Below are positions 1-16,597 of a stretch of 64,000 nucleotides of DNA, piece after piece. The stretch is from positions 287,549 to 351,548 of the forward strand of contig KB312312.1 in the NCBI GenBank assembly GCA_000328365.1. The letters run 5' to 3'. Position numbers and translations under genes: made by a program. The notes under the pieces were generated by a model. The model saw only the letters and a list, made by a program, of their open reading frames with translations. It was not told where the DNA came from and searched no databases. The number at the start of each line of letters is the position of its first letter. The stretch's first letter is position 1. Source of the DNA: Capitella teleta. Its lineage: Eukaryota; Annelida; Polychaeta; Capitellidae.

Positions 1-314
1 CTTTCCAAACTAATACAATCAGGGCAGACTGAAATCACAGGTTTCCCCGGAAAAATATATATATATTCCATACTATAAATCTGTATAATCAAAGATCAAA
101 CATAATATAATTATTCTCCCGAGGAAGAATAGTTTGAGAAGAGAAGAGCGCCAGATTGCTTCGGACGAATAGTTCTAGGAATTCCCACCGGTGAGCACGT
201 CATTAATAGACATCATTAAACCAGTGCTGCTTGCAGCAGCTAGGTGAGCTAAGTTCAACTTTGTCAGTCAAATAGCGTATTTTATGGGCCGATGATGCTT
301 CGTCTTGTAAGGTT

Positions 315-348
<34 letters not shown>

Positions 349-2439
349 TTATTTATTTATTTTTTTTTTTTTTTTTGGGGGGGAGGGGCTTGTTTAACCT
401 CGGAATCGTGAAGCAACTAAGGTTTATGTGGTCCGAGGAGGTAAGCAGAAGGTAAGTAAGTACCTTACACAAGGACATAAGGCTGGTGGCTGGCTTCGAA
501 CCTCCAGTGGCCAGCGCCAAGCCCTTTCGAGGCGAGCACGCCAAAGTACTAAAGGGAGAGGTGGTGCCGTATGATTATTCCGTGTGTCACTTGGAGCCTT
601 GAGTGAGTTATTACTTCAAGGCTTTCGATAAAAGAAATATTATACATATATAATATTTTACTCATCTTAATTATTTTAAACTTGGATAGTTGATCTTTAA
701 CTATATTCATAGGTGTAGACTGATGTAGCTAATCATTACAAATTTTATTTTTTGCATTCACAAAATGATGCTCGTATAATATTGGAGTAGACATTAGCTC
801 TCATGAGAGGAGGAGCAGCAACACAACTAAAAGACCAAAGCCCCCCGTTAAACATCACACATGAATAACCGCAAAGAGTGTGAGATTTCACACCCAAAAC
901 ACTAAAAGACTGGCAAGTGGAGCAAACATGTGTGCAAAAGACCGTCTTGCTGTCTTTGGCGATCGACCCCTATACCAATTGAATTAGATTACCAACCACA
1001 AAACCAATTTTATGGAAATAATTGCTTTCTCATCAAAAGAAGGGCAAGCGTTCCAAGGACAACCTACTGTTGCATATCAACACGCCCATCCGTGCAATGA
1101 TCTCTTTGACAATAATTATTTGATGACCACCATAAGATGAGCGTTAATGATTCAGCCAACACCAAATGCATAAATGGAAGTAAACATACCTGCTTCTGTA
1201 GGAGACATTCTCTCGGAATTATCTGGTCGCAAACGAACGTCCATCCTGCTTATATGCACGCACCAATGCCGCCTACCTCTGTGTCTTCCCCTCCATATGT
1301 ACCTGCCTCCACGCGGCTGCAACGGGGCAAAAGAGACATCATTATCAGACTTGAGCCTGCTTTATTCATTCAAACCCATACGCCGCTTAAAGTTACCTGT
1401 TTGGTTCAATTTAAAATGAAAAGAAATATGTAAAAATAAGACGAATCTCAAGGTTAGGAGTTTATTGGGTCGACCGGTCGGTTAAGACACGTTTGTTTGG
1501 CTGCCACACTTTCGCCCAGGAAGAGGTTAAGTGATTTTGAATAATTTAAATGTTATTTTTAAAATAGTAATTTTTGAATAATATAAATGTTATTTAAATA
1601 ATTCAAAATGCACTAAAACATCAGTGAAGTATTTTACTTCCATTCAAACATCAATCAATCGAATAAATTTTTTATCATCAAGCAAAAATCAAAGTTTACA
1701 GCATCAAAGTGAAAATGTGAAATCGGTAAACATCAACGTGAAATTAACGCAAAACTTTTTTATTTGAAATTCGACATCAACAGTGGCATACTGCCAAGAG
1801 CCAAACAGAAGACGATGTGATGCGGTGCAATGATCACAATTTGCTACAATGATTAGGCATCCGTGCGCTGAGCCGCACCTGGCCACTCTGTCGTTCGCAC
1901 TTTGGACGACATCAACCGCACAAATGGCCATTGATTACGGGCGATTCACTTTTAATGATTCAGTCATCATCCTCAAAGCGGAGATTGCGCATTTGTTTCA
2001 GAGTGAATTGCCATGAATGGGCATTGATTCTGCCACACCTTTTGCCATCATTCAATTGGCAATGACTGACTCACCAATTCCCCTTAAGAATGCAAGTACA
2101 TGTATTTACTTGCGTTTAGAAAATTGGCATTCACAAACTCAACTAAATTCCAACCAGCTTGATTAATTGAAAAGGAATAAGCCAAAGCTGCTTTGAATCA
2201 TTCCAACTACATCGGCTGTTGGTTGAGTTATCGTTTAGACATAACGTGCCACAATGTGTTTATGAAAAATAAAAATAGAATTAACGATCAATGATTTAGC
2301 AAAAACATCCTAATTTGCAATACCTTGGGTTCCATGCATGGAGTACTTGATAACAGTCCATTGGCCCGTGTTGCTATAAGTGATCGGAATTTCACTTTTG
2401 ACGCTGTCGTAAATCGACGCTGTGTCCTTTGCTCGCCAT
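1..2439. other. AT-rich non-coding stretch
   Basis: I see no supportable gene here. It contains a long T/ATTT tract at about 317-376. The open frames present are short, lack splice-bounded conservation and look like chance. Repeats of unknown family may be present but cannot be delimited. Confidence 0.6.
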
Positions 2440-2901
2440 TAAACAACTGAATTGGATAATTTGATCCCATTCATGAATCATTAAACAACCGAATTGGATA
2501 ATTTGATCCCATTCATGAATCATTAAACAACCGAATTGGATAATTTGATCCCATTCATGAATCATTAAACAACCGAATTGGATAATTTGATCCCATTCAT
2601 GAATCATTAAACAACCAAATTGGATAATTTGATCCCATTCATGAATCATTAAACAACCGAATTGGATAATTTGATCCCATTCATGAATCATTAAACAACC
2701 GAGTTGGATAATTTGATCCCATTCATGAATCATTAAACAACCGAATTGGATAATTTGATCCCATTCATGAATCATTAAACAACCGAGTTGGATAATTTGA
2801 TCCCATTCATGAATCATTAAACAACCGAATTGGATAATTTGATCCCATTCATTAATCATTAAACAACCGAATTGGATAATTTGACCCCATTCATGAATCA
2901 C
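2440..2901. repeat. 42-bp minisatellite, 11 copies
   Basis: Eleven head-to-tail copies of a 42-bp unit that begins CATTAAACAACCGAATTGG on the plus strand. Copies differ by one to three bases. Because 42 is a multiple of three and the unit lacks a stop on the minus strand, this strand reads as a 14-residue repeat (MIHEWDQIIQFGCL). That open frame is a by-product of unit length: there is no splice context or flanking protein domain. The near-identity of copies indicates recent expansion or homogenisation. Confidence 0.95.
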
Positions 2902-3040
2902 TACACCGTTAAACGTGACGCCATTGTTCCTGTGTGCCGAAAGTCAGAGCTTCCGGTTGATTTAATAGGCCAAAATTCAGTCTCATATTTGCAATCTTTT
3001 GAATAAGCAATATTCACAGGCTGAGGCTGGGGCTCCCTTT

Positions 3041-3125
3041 CAAGTAGAACTAGTCAACTAGATGCCGATTCGCCCAGCTACCGGTTCGCCCGACTCTTTG
3101 TTCGCCTTGGTCGTTTTGCCCGAGT
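3041..3125. repeat. TTCGCCC-rich dispersed repeat, copy 1
   Basis: It begins near GAACTAGTC and carries four spaced TTCGCCC-like words in about 70 bp. The reverse complement of 24745-24832 has the same layout: GAACTAGTC followed by TCGCCCGAAT words at roughly 17-bp spacing. The two look like members of one dispersed repeat family with internal sub-repeats. The family is not identified. Confidence 0.5.
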
Positions 3126-3406
3126 TTATGCATATATTTGACTTCTTTTTGTATTGCTTGATCATTTTGTACTAAATTCAAACTATATTATTTAAAAATA
3201 TTAAATATGTCTTGCTGATTAATGCTTTAATCAACAAGATAACAACATACTTCTATAATAAAACACACTGCCTATGTGCTTACATCACTAGAGGCTGTGA
3301 AAACAGGTAACATTTTAAAAGTTGCGAATGGCGTAACATTTAAAGTGTAAATGATGCGGGGTGGGGGGGTAACGCAACCCTTTCGGACTGTATTCTATGA
3401 ACTGAA

Positions 3407-3672
3407 TCACAGAACCAATTCTGTTGAACTAAAACCTCCCCCACAGAATCAATTCTGTGGGATACCTTAGAGAATCGATTCTGTGGGCTTATTTGATACG
3501 AACAAAACAATGTCAATCAAGCATTTTGCCCTGACTTCTAAGCATCACAGAATCTGTTGAACTATAACATCCTCTCTTTTGAAGCTGTAGTAGATCTTAT
3601 AGTTCAACAGAATTGATTATGTTCGCATTGAATTAGGACTGGATCAGAATCGATTCTGTAGAATTGATACAC
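3407..3672. repeat. Cluster of small palindromes (ACAGAATCNATTCTGT)
   Basis: At least four copies of a short palindrome centred on AGAATCGATTCT or a variant occur at about 3411-3426, 3443-3460, 3472-3486 and 3649-3663. A larger inverted pair (CTGTTGAACTATAA near 3556 and TTATAGTTCAACAG near 3597) lies within them. The remaining sequence between 2902 and 4888 shows no gene. Confidence 0.6.
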
Positions 3673-4888
3673 CCATGCACAGACCCGCAGATACAGCCAC
3701 AGATAAAGCAGGTTTTCTATTCTGTTGTATTCGCGAAGGTACACACTTTACAATCAGGCTACTGAGTACTGCAGACCGTTATTTCAATAACCATTGTATT
3801 CCATTGTTCATTATCATTTCGAAAGATGTTTATTGAATTAACGGTTCGTACCCTGCTTATTAATTTTACGCCCATACCCAATGCACAATGCATCAATGTA
3901 CTCTGTTTAGATGATTTATAGGCTTCCTTATCACGTAATTAGATGGAGAAAGATTGAGAATGGTTGTAATTTAATCAACAAGTGACGAATGCATTGTCTG
4001 TTAACGGTTGTTTTGTTGTTTTGTTTTTTTGTTGTTTTTTTTATGCGATTAAATGCATATGCACATGAAACTTTAACAGCAGTGTCACCATTTACTCAAT
4101 ACCACCCACATATACTGCTTGTACGATGGATAAACGTGGGAAAAAAATCCCTACCATATATTGTACATGTTAATCGCACGACATTAAAATGGAATTAATT
4201 TATTCGATTTTTAAACAAATCTCTGGAAATATATACATGTATAACTATATTGAGCCTACTGGCTTATATACGGAGTAGACTGCATGGCGCCGAGGAAAGT
4301 CAATTCAAAGAGGGTTCTGCCCGACGAGGAAGTGCATAACCCGGGCCGCTCTCTTGACATTCAGAATAGACGCTATTGACGTGGAGCATAGAGGAGTCGT
4401 TCGTTTGTCTAACATTATAGGACCTGTAAGCTAACTTTTTGTTTCCCTCGCGAAACATGTTCATACAGACCCGCGCACATCAGCACACCTTCATATGCGT
4501 CAAATTCAACGTTGCGTCATTCTCTTCAGGTGCTTTAATTGGTGAGACAGAGTTGGATCGAACATTCTAGCTGACTCCAGGTAAAACATTTTGCTTGCTA
4601 AGCATGACGCAAGCCTAATGTTATATAAACGCTGCGTTAAACACAGGCGTTATATTTACGTTTGCCGCCCACACCTGAACAATTTCCATATTACCGGATT
4701 AGTAATCCGCCTTACAGGCGGAATCTAAAAATAGGCCTCCAACGCTGCATACAAAAGCAACAACCAGAGCGACATTCGCACATGGTGGTTATTGTATTAC
4801 ACGCATATAACCATCCCAAGTAAAATACACTCGGTCCTATAACCACGCGACATATTTAGGGCTTCACCTAAGCGCTACGTCACCAATT

Positions 4889-10492
<5,604 letters not shown>

Positions 10493-10867
10493 TATTAGCA
10501 ATAATAATATTTATTAAATAATATAAAATTAATGTAGTTAATATGGTTATACATAATTGTAAGTTACCTAGTATTCGCTTTTTGTTGTTGTTTATTTATG
10601 TACTTTCTGACAGCTAGGATATCAAAATCTCATAATGCTATTTTATGCTGCATGGGGTTGCTGTTGAATTATTTGATTATACAACATACTGCAGAGTTCC
10701 ACATTGTATATCACTATGTATTATGCTTGAGCAATATATATGCAGTGCATACACCGAAATATATATACAAATACAGCACGGTATTTTCGGGGTAGTGGAT
10801 GAAGAATGCAAGAAATGTAAGTCCAACAAATAAAAAAATAAAATTGATATTATCAAATTGAACCATA
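10493..10867. other. 3' flank of the TNF ligand gene
   Basis: AT-rich sequence following the stop codon. ATTAAA at about 10512 and several AATAAA-like words could serve as polyadenylation signals for the TNF ligand transcript. No other gene is visible. Confidence 0.4.
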
Positions 10868-11009
10868 CGGAGCCCTTTTGACGACATGGTAGAAAATAAA
10901 AAATATCACGTTCGGAAATGATAATATCATGTCTGAACGTGATTTTTTTTTTTTTTTTTTTTTCCTTTTTTTTTTTTTCTCTCTCTACCATGTCGTCAAA
11001 GGGGCTCCG
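10868..11009. mobile_element. 142-bp MITE, Tc1/mariner-like ends
   Basis: Flanked by TA on both sides (10866-10867 and 11010-11011). The ends CGGAGCCCTTTTGACGACAT and its inverted partner ATGTCGTCAAAGGGGCTCCG form imperfect 26-bp terminal inverted repeats. A second inner inverted pair (ATCACGTTC and GAACGTGAT) makes the element nearly all stem. The centre is a T-rich tract. A TA duplication plus size points to a Tc1/mariner-mobilised MITE. Confidence 0.85.
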
Positions 11010-11767
11010 TAGAATCAGCCAATTCTGAACAAAGAATCAAAATAATCGTGTTGATCAGGATCGATCTATTTTGTGCGTTATGATGACGTCACTATAACAG
11101 CACGTTTTGTGATCACGGATGTGTATTGCTTCCAGTACTTCCGTGTTGGCACGGCAAACAAGCACGAAGCAAGGGGATCGCAGTAGTTTTACAAGCATAA
11201 CGCACTTGGTGATCACGCCCAATACTCAGCACAACGCAATCAGCACACATAACGTACCTTTCATGGCAGTCATAACGTCTGACGAAATGAATTACAGATC
11301 TGTGTTATTTATGACATAATATTTGACCTATGGCAACGTATGTCAGTTGTAAAATAAAAGTGTTTTTGCTATCGATATATCACGTACGTTGTAATTATTT
11401 TTTTAATAACTGATGTATTTTACCACTTTAAAATTATTTTTTATCATTTATTATACATGATTTTTTTTATAATTTCCATAAATAGTTCCCAGTGGATCTT
11501 TACGCTCCCACGAATAAACGTTCACCCATAGCAACGTAATGCTGTCTATTTCGTTCAGGTTTTTTTTTTCTTTCTTGTTTTTTTTTTGGGGGGGGGGGGA
11601 GTTTCGGTCTTTCGTCGAACCCCAATAATATAAGAACCGATCGACACTTTAATCTGAACCCACTTGTTTATCATGCAGGATTAACCTCAGGATAATGATA
11701 ATACGAATGCTTCCTTGCAATATATACATTTCGGCCGTCCGCCGAAACCCCCGAATGTGGCTCAAGT
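11010..11767. other. Non-coding stretch with T-tracts
   Basis: No gene is visible. It contains T-rich and G-rich runs at about 11560-11600. A GTTTCGG word near 11602 faces CCGAAACCCCC near 11740, but the inverted match is too short to call an element. Confidence 0.5.
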
Positions 11768-13564
11768 TAGAGATACTCTATAGCATGGATTGACCGCTCA
11801 CAGAAAAAGCCGCTCGAAGTTCGCTAAATAATAACGCATCGAAAAAAGAGGAAATTTATTTCCGGTTGATAGAATTTACATTCAATAACATTGGCAACTA
11901 ACAGCTGATAGTAAATGCTGAAGGAAAAACCTTTCATTCTTCTGAACTTCTGATGTGTCCCTATTATCGTGGCATGAAAAGTTGAGCAGGTCATCAGATT
12001 CAAACGAGATGAATGTGATTCGAAGTATAAACGCCCGCAATTGATGCTTTAATCCTAACTTTCAAAGCACTGCCCAGATGGAATATTCAACATCAAAATG
12101 CAAATAATGAGATACAAGGGACCGTCTCCGATTCTCATCCCTCAATGAAGTGTTCTGTGCAGAGATTTAACTTCTTTCTTGACTCCGTGATCAGTGCCGG
12201 TAAGTTCGCTAATCAACAAACGATTTATTTTATTTCATTATTTATTTATTTATTTCATTATTTATTTCATTAATTTTCTGACTTCAAGTTTCATTTATTA
12301 TCTAGACCTCAGACCTGGCTGGGGATTTCAAGCAGGCCTTTCATGAAGAATCCACTTGACTATACTAGAAAAGGGATGAATTGTTGGGACTCTGCCTGCC
12401 TAGCAGTGCTATCTCAACATCAGCTCCCATATGTTTGATGATTGAGGAGATTGAATTACCGGGAAAACATATCCAGAAAAATCTTGTGCTGCAAGTTAAG
12501 AGTTTGTGGGAACACTGGGTGCCAAAAGAAGAAACAATACAGTGTCTCATTGCCATCCAGTCCAATGAAGAGGAGGAAATGATTTATTTACTTAGCTATT
12601 TTTATTTTTCCATTCTATTTATTATTATTATTTTACTGTTTTATTGTTATTTTTTTGAGGGGCACTAGCTGTAGATTTTATTTATTTTAAAGACTGTTCA
12701 TATCTGAAATTTTATTCTCAGGGCTCTTCCCTTTCATGAGTATTTTTCTTTTTCTTTTTCTTTTTTTTTTTAATTGTTTAATATTGAAATATTCATGGTG
12801 AAATAAAATTTTATGAGTGAGCTGCAACATATCACAATGGAGTTCCTTATAGTTTCACTTTGTTCACAGTCCATATGTGCTTGTGATTCCATTAAACATT
12901 GTAAGCCTATTAATTCATGAATGTCTGGTATTTATAAGATTTTACATTGAATCGATGTGGAGAATTTTAAAAGCCACTCGCATCAAATCATTTAAATGGC
13001 AATTACTTGCTTGGCTTTGCTTTCCCAAGGCGAATAGTGTCCATGAAGCTCACAAAATTGAATTGAAATTGTATTGAAAGGATTGATGATAGAATCAGCT
13101 GCAGCAAAACAATATATACTTATTAATTATTATAGGATGCAATGACATGAAGTGTCGTTTTATATTTTTAAAATTAAAGCATTTTAATTTAATGTTGTAA
13201 AATCTTTAAAAAATAATCTCGATTGCATGCATCAAGCAGAGTTTGCTGTTCTCTTGAAATCGCTATTTGTTGTTTTAAAATTATCTTCAATACATCAATT
13301 ACTGCAGATGAGAGCTGGGGCCGATTCCAGAAAGAAACTTAAGTGGTAAAACTAAGTTCGGAAGGAATTAAGTAGATCAAAACGATTCCAGAAACAAACT
13401 TAAGTCCTCTAGACCCTGCAAAACTTAAGTGACCTCTCCACCTGACTTAAATCAAACTTAGTGAATTCAAGATGGCGCCGATCAGAAGACGCCGGATTAA
13501 TGCTATAGCGTCAATACCTAGAAGGAGCCTTCCAGACAGGAGCAATGCTCTGGAAGGCGTTATG

Positions 13565-13600
<36 letters not shown>

Positions 13601-14257
13601 AGAAGAAGAATAAAAGCGTTATGAAAAGACAAAACAAAAAACGTTATGATGTGTAAAGCGGAAAAAGAGCACTTGTTGCGTTATGATTAGCGGATTCAAC
13701 GATGCTATACACTCGCGTTTCGCTTTTGTGATACTTTCGTTATCGACATACGTTTCGACATACAAGTCATGTTGCAAGGTTCGTTTACGTTACCACTGAT
13801 CAAATGTCTCGCCATGTCTTACACATTCCTTGGCAGATAGCCAAATCAGATTTACGCTACTTAAGTTAAGTTCATCAAAAATGCGTTTGTGGAATCGACT
13901 TAACTTGAAAACTTAACTTAACGCTTGGAGGACTTAACTTAAGTCCCAAAGTTAAGTTTCTTTCTGGGATCGGCCCCAGATTCTTAAAGATCTCGTCGTA
14001 GTTTGGCTCCAAATCTTCACTGAAAAAAAATCATTAATGATTTCATCTAAAGGTTTTAGATTCATGCCACTGATAATTCCCTCTTTGCTGCCAAAAATAT
14101 GTCAATTTGTTGTTGCTCTCGATCTCGACCTATTCTTCAAGCCGTGATTATTGATAACCGGAAGTATTTAGTCGCTTTGAATCTCATCGCTATCTTAACG
14201 AACTTCGGCAACATTATACCAATGTGAGCGATCCATCCATGCTATAGAGTATCTCTG
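11768..14257. mobile_element. 2.5-kb TIR DNA transposon, copy B (inverted)
   Basis: The left end (AGAGATACTCTATAGCATGG, from 11769) continues into the reverse complement of the right end of copy A. The right end (GCTATAGAGTATCTCTG, to 14257) matches the left end of copy A. The copies are thus the same element in opposite orientations, about 3 kb apart. Open stretch 12381-12668 (containing LQVKSLWEHWVPKEETIQCL) has a counterpart in copy A. Copy B lacks about 670 bp present in A and carries a 661-bp insertion at 13317-13977. No target duplication is evident. Confidence 0.85.
13317..13977 (+). mobile_element. 661-bp nested element, possible PIF/Harbinger derivative
   Basis: The ends GGGGCCGATTCCAGAAAGAA and its inverted complement (ending GGATCGGCCCC) form TIRs of at least 26 bp, rich in AACTTAAG words. 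Copy A carries the uninterrupted site (reverse complement of about 6513-6530), proving insertion into copy B. An open frame from ATG at about 13472 reads MAPIRRRRINAIASIPRRSL followed by PDRSNALEGVM. This recalls the arginine-rich start of PIF/Harbinger transposases (weak inference). A poly-A run follows at 13563-13598 and most coding sequence is absent. No clear 3-bp target duplication is seen. Confidence 0.75.
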
Positions 14258-15679
14258 AACACGCCTCTTGTTTTTAACGCGTTTTAATTGTATGTGGCTC
14301 ACAAATTTTAGAGACGACTTCTGTTGGATTAAAACGTATGGCATGCGGCTATATTTATGGTGTACATGAATTTGCTCAATAAATATATAGCTTTGACTTT
14401 AATTTTGGCCAGAGTAAATATATACGTGTGATCGAGGTGTTAGAATTAAATAGATTAAATTTAGATTTACTGCTAGTGATTAAAGTTTGACTTACTACGG
14501 TTGGTCGTGACACTCGAGAGGCGGGAAAGATGAGGTGAAATTAAATAATCAAATATTGAACTGTGCACAAAAACATTCACAAGAATTACAAAAATTAATA
14601 ATTACACATCAAAACATTCACAAGAATTGCATCAAATAATTGTTGGTATTCAATTCTAATTTGAAAGTGTTATTCATCATATCAAAATAAACGAGCTATG
14701 AAAGCTAGCTCACATTATCAGGTATCAAATAGACGAGCACTTCAAGGCTCTCGATTTTCAGTTATCAAGAAAAAAAAAAAAAAAAAAAAAAAAATGAAAA
14801 AGAAATAGAAGCAAATGAACGAAACGACCAAAAGATGGTATGTAATGATTTGTAATGTTTTCGATTGTAATGACCATGGATTAAAAACTGCTATTGCTGA
14901 TGCCATCTGCCAAATAAAACTCTCAAACTCTCAGTATTTAACACTTGTGGTGTGGTACGGTATGTGGTATATAGTACTATTTAAATGTACAGGGTGATTC
15001 ATATAGCGGTACGTCTATTCACAGATATCTAGGAATTTGCCGACCAACACATGCATTCAAAACATTACACCTGAAATTTTCAAGTGTAACGTTTTGAAAT
15101 GAGCTGGGTTCATTTCATTTCCAACTGATGCCAAAAAAAATTAAGGATAAATGGTCCAGAATAATTGCGAGGATCTGGAATTATTTCATTTTATGTTTCA
15201 TGTGTTCCTATATCGACAACTATAATTGCGATATCTCCAACCGTTGCGTTGCTAATGCTGTTCAGTATACATAAGACTACACCGTTATGTCGACATTGAA
15301 AGGCCGTCGTTCGGCGCATCATGGAACCTTTTGTGTGATCTTGGCCATCTTGCCTCAGCTCCGATTCCCTTCCGTGAGGCGAGCGACATTTTCGTGCCGT
15401 TCACTCATTGCTGAGGTAGGCCAATCCCCCCACCCCTAATACAATCAGCATTTACGTCATTAAGAAGTATTCTTCTGAGATTTATTCAATAGTACTTTGA
15501 CAATACATTTTAAATATATGTGTAAATAAATGTATACAATCCATAATAAATATGCAACAATCAAACTGTAAATAAAGAATACTGAAATGATGCAATAATA
15601 AAATATCGAACTGAATGAACACATATCGAACCGCGGACTATTTCCTGAAAGAACAAGGTATGTGCTAAGCTAATAGTGC
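14258..15679. other. Intergenic, AT-rich
   Basis: No gene recognised. There is an A-run at 14769-14793. TTTATT at 15481-15486 reads AATAAA on the minus strand, about 195 bp past the stop of the 15680-16597 gene, and could be its polyadenylation signal. Confidence 0.5.
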
Positions 15680-16597
15680 TTATGCCCAAGAGAACGCCTC
15701 TCCGCTCAGATCAAGGAATGTGTGTTCTGGTCTGGCGTACACGAGTTCCTTGTGAGTGACAGAAATGATGAGGCTGTCACTGCGAGACAGACGTATGGTT
15801 TGGTGGATGCGAGCCATGGCGCACGGGTGGCGATGGGGCTCGCAGGCAACTCGGACTTCGTCCTTGGCTAACGTTTGAAGCGCGGTGTCGCCCTGGCGAA
15901 TCCTGGATACCCTCAAAGCAAAGTCTGGGTTGGATGAGCCTTCAGGCGGAGACTTCCACGCCATTCGAATGTTGATGGTGTAGGCGCCTTGAAACGGGAC
16001 AGCAATCCCGTTGCTATGGAAACGAGGGTTGAATTGGAGACACAAGTTTTCTGCGAGATTTCCGGAATCGCAGAAAAACAGATCCGATGAGAAGTTCCAC
16101 TCGGATACCGCGATGTCAGAGAAACCTAAGATGGAAGAAGAAAGTTGTGAAACATTGTATATTGTTTCAGATTGTTTCAACGTACGTTCTGTGGCTTGAG
16201 TTGGTGCTGTTGGTGGCGTTGTCTCCATGCCGACGTGGAGGGCAAATCTCTGCGGTGCCTGGAGCTGCTCTCTGTGAATCGAGACGGCACTAACCACGTA
16301 GATAAGTGCGAGAATCTGTTGCGCCGATTGCACGCAGCACGTCAGGTTGCCGCCATCTTCATCTCTCTCTCCGAAGGTTGCCTCGATGTCACTGAGAGTG
16401 ATCACGTGACCATCGGACTGAGTCGTCAGCGAATCCGCCAGTTCACTGCATGGCTGGCAGTGAGATCGTCCCGTTTCTTCAATCAAAAGGCGATATTCGC
16501 CGGGTGACAATCTCAAAATCCTGGCTTCGAATCCACTCAATGCCAAAATGGCAAGAAATGGCATAATCAATCTGACATTTTCGGAGATGGAAATCAT
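15680..16597 (-). CDS. Secreted protein with probable TNF/C1q-like jelly roll
   Basis: A single uninterrupted frame of 305 residues. The N terminus has a hydrophobic segment (about residues 10-20) fit for a signal peptide or anchor. A second hydrophobic patch lies near residues 92-104. The C-terminal part from about residue 155 has an alternating beta pattern resembling the TNF/C1q fold: a GAYTINIRMAW strand equivalent to the family's GLYYIYSQ motif, paired cysteines at CEPHRHPC, then IRLSRSDSLIISV and the terminal aromatic strand PEHTFLDLSGEAF. It is convergent with the TNF ligand gene 5 kb away. No furin site is obvious. The fold assignment is inference from the motif pattern. Alternatives are another beta-sandwich or an unknown secreted family. 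Confidence 0.6.
   Translation of the reverse strand: MISISENVRLIMPFLAILALSGFEARILRLSPGEYRLLIEETGRSHCQPCSELADSLTTQSDGHVITLSDIEATFGERDEDGGNLTCCVQSAQQILALIYVVSAVSIHREQLQAPQRFALHVGMETTPPTAPTQATERTLKQSETIYNVSQLSSSILGFSDIAVSEWNFSSDLFFCDSGNLAENLCLQFNPRFHSNGIAVPFQGAYTINIRMAWKSPPEGSSNPDFALRVSRIRQGDTALQTLAKDEVRVACEPHRHPCAMARIHQTIRLSRSDSLIISVTHKELVYARPEHTFLDLSGEAFSWA

Noticed and set aside
2392-2901. 169-residue frame on minus with a 14-residue repeat
   Set aside because: Fully explained by the 42-bp minisatellite, with no flanking domain or splice context.
11584-11753. Possible MITE with GTTTCGG/CCGAAAC ends
   Set aside because: Inverted match of fewer than 12 bp with G-runs; no target duplication.
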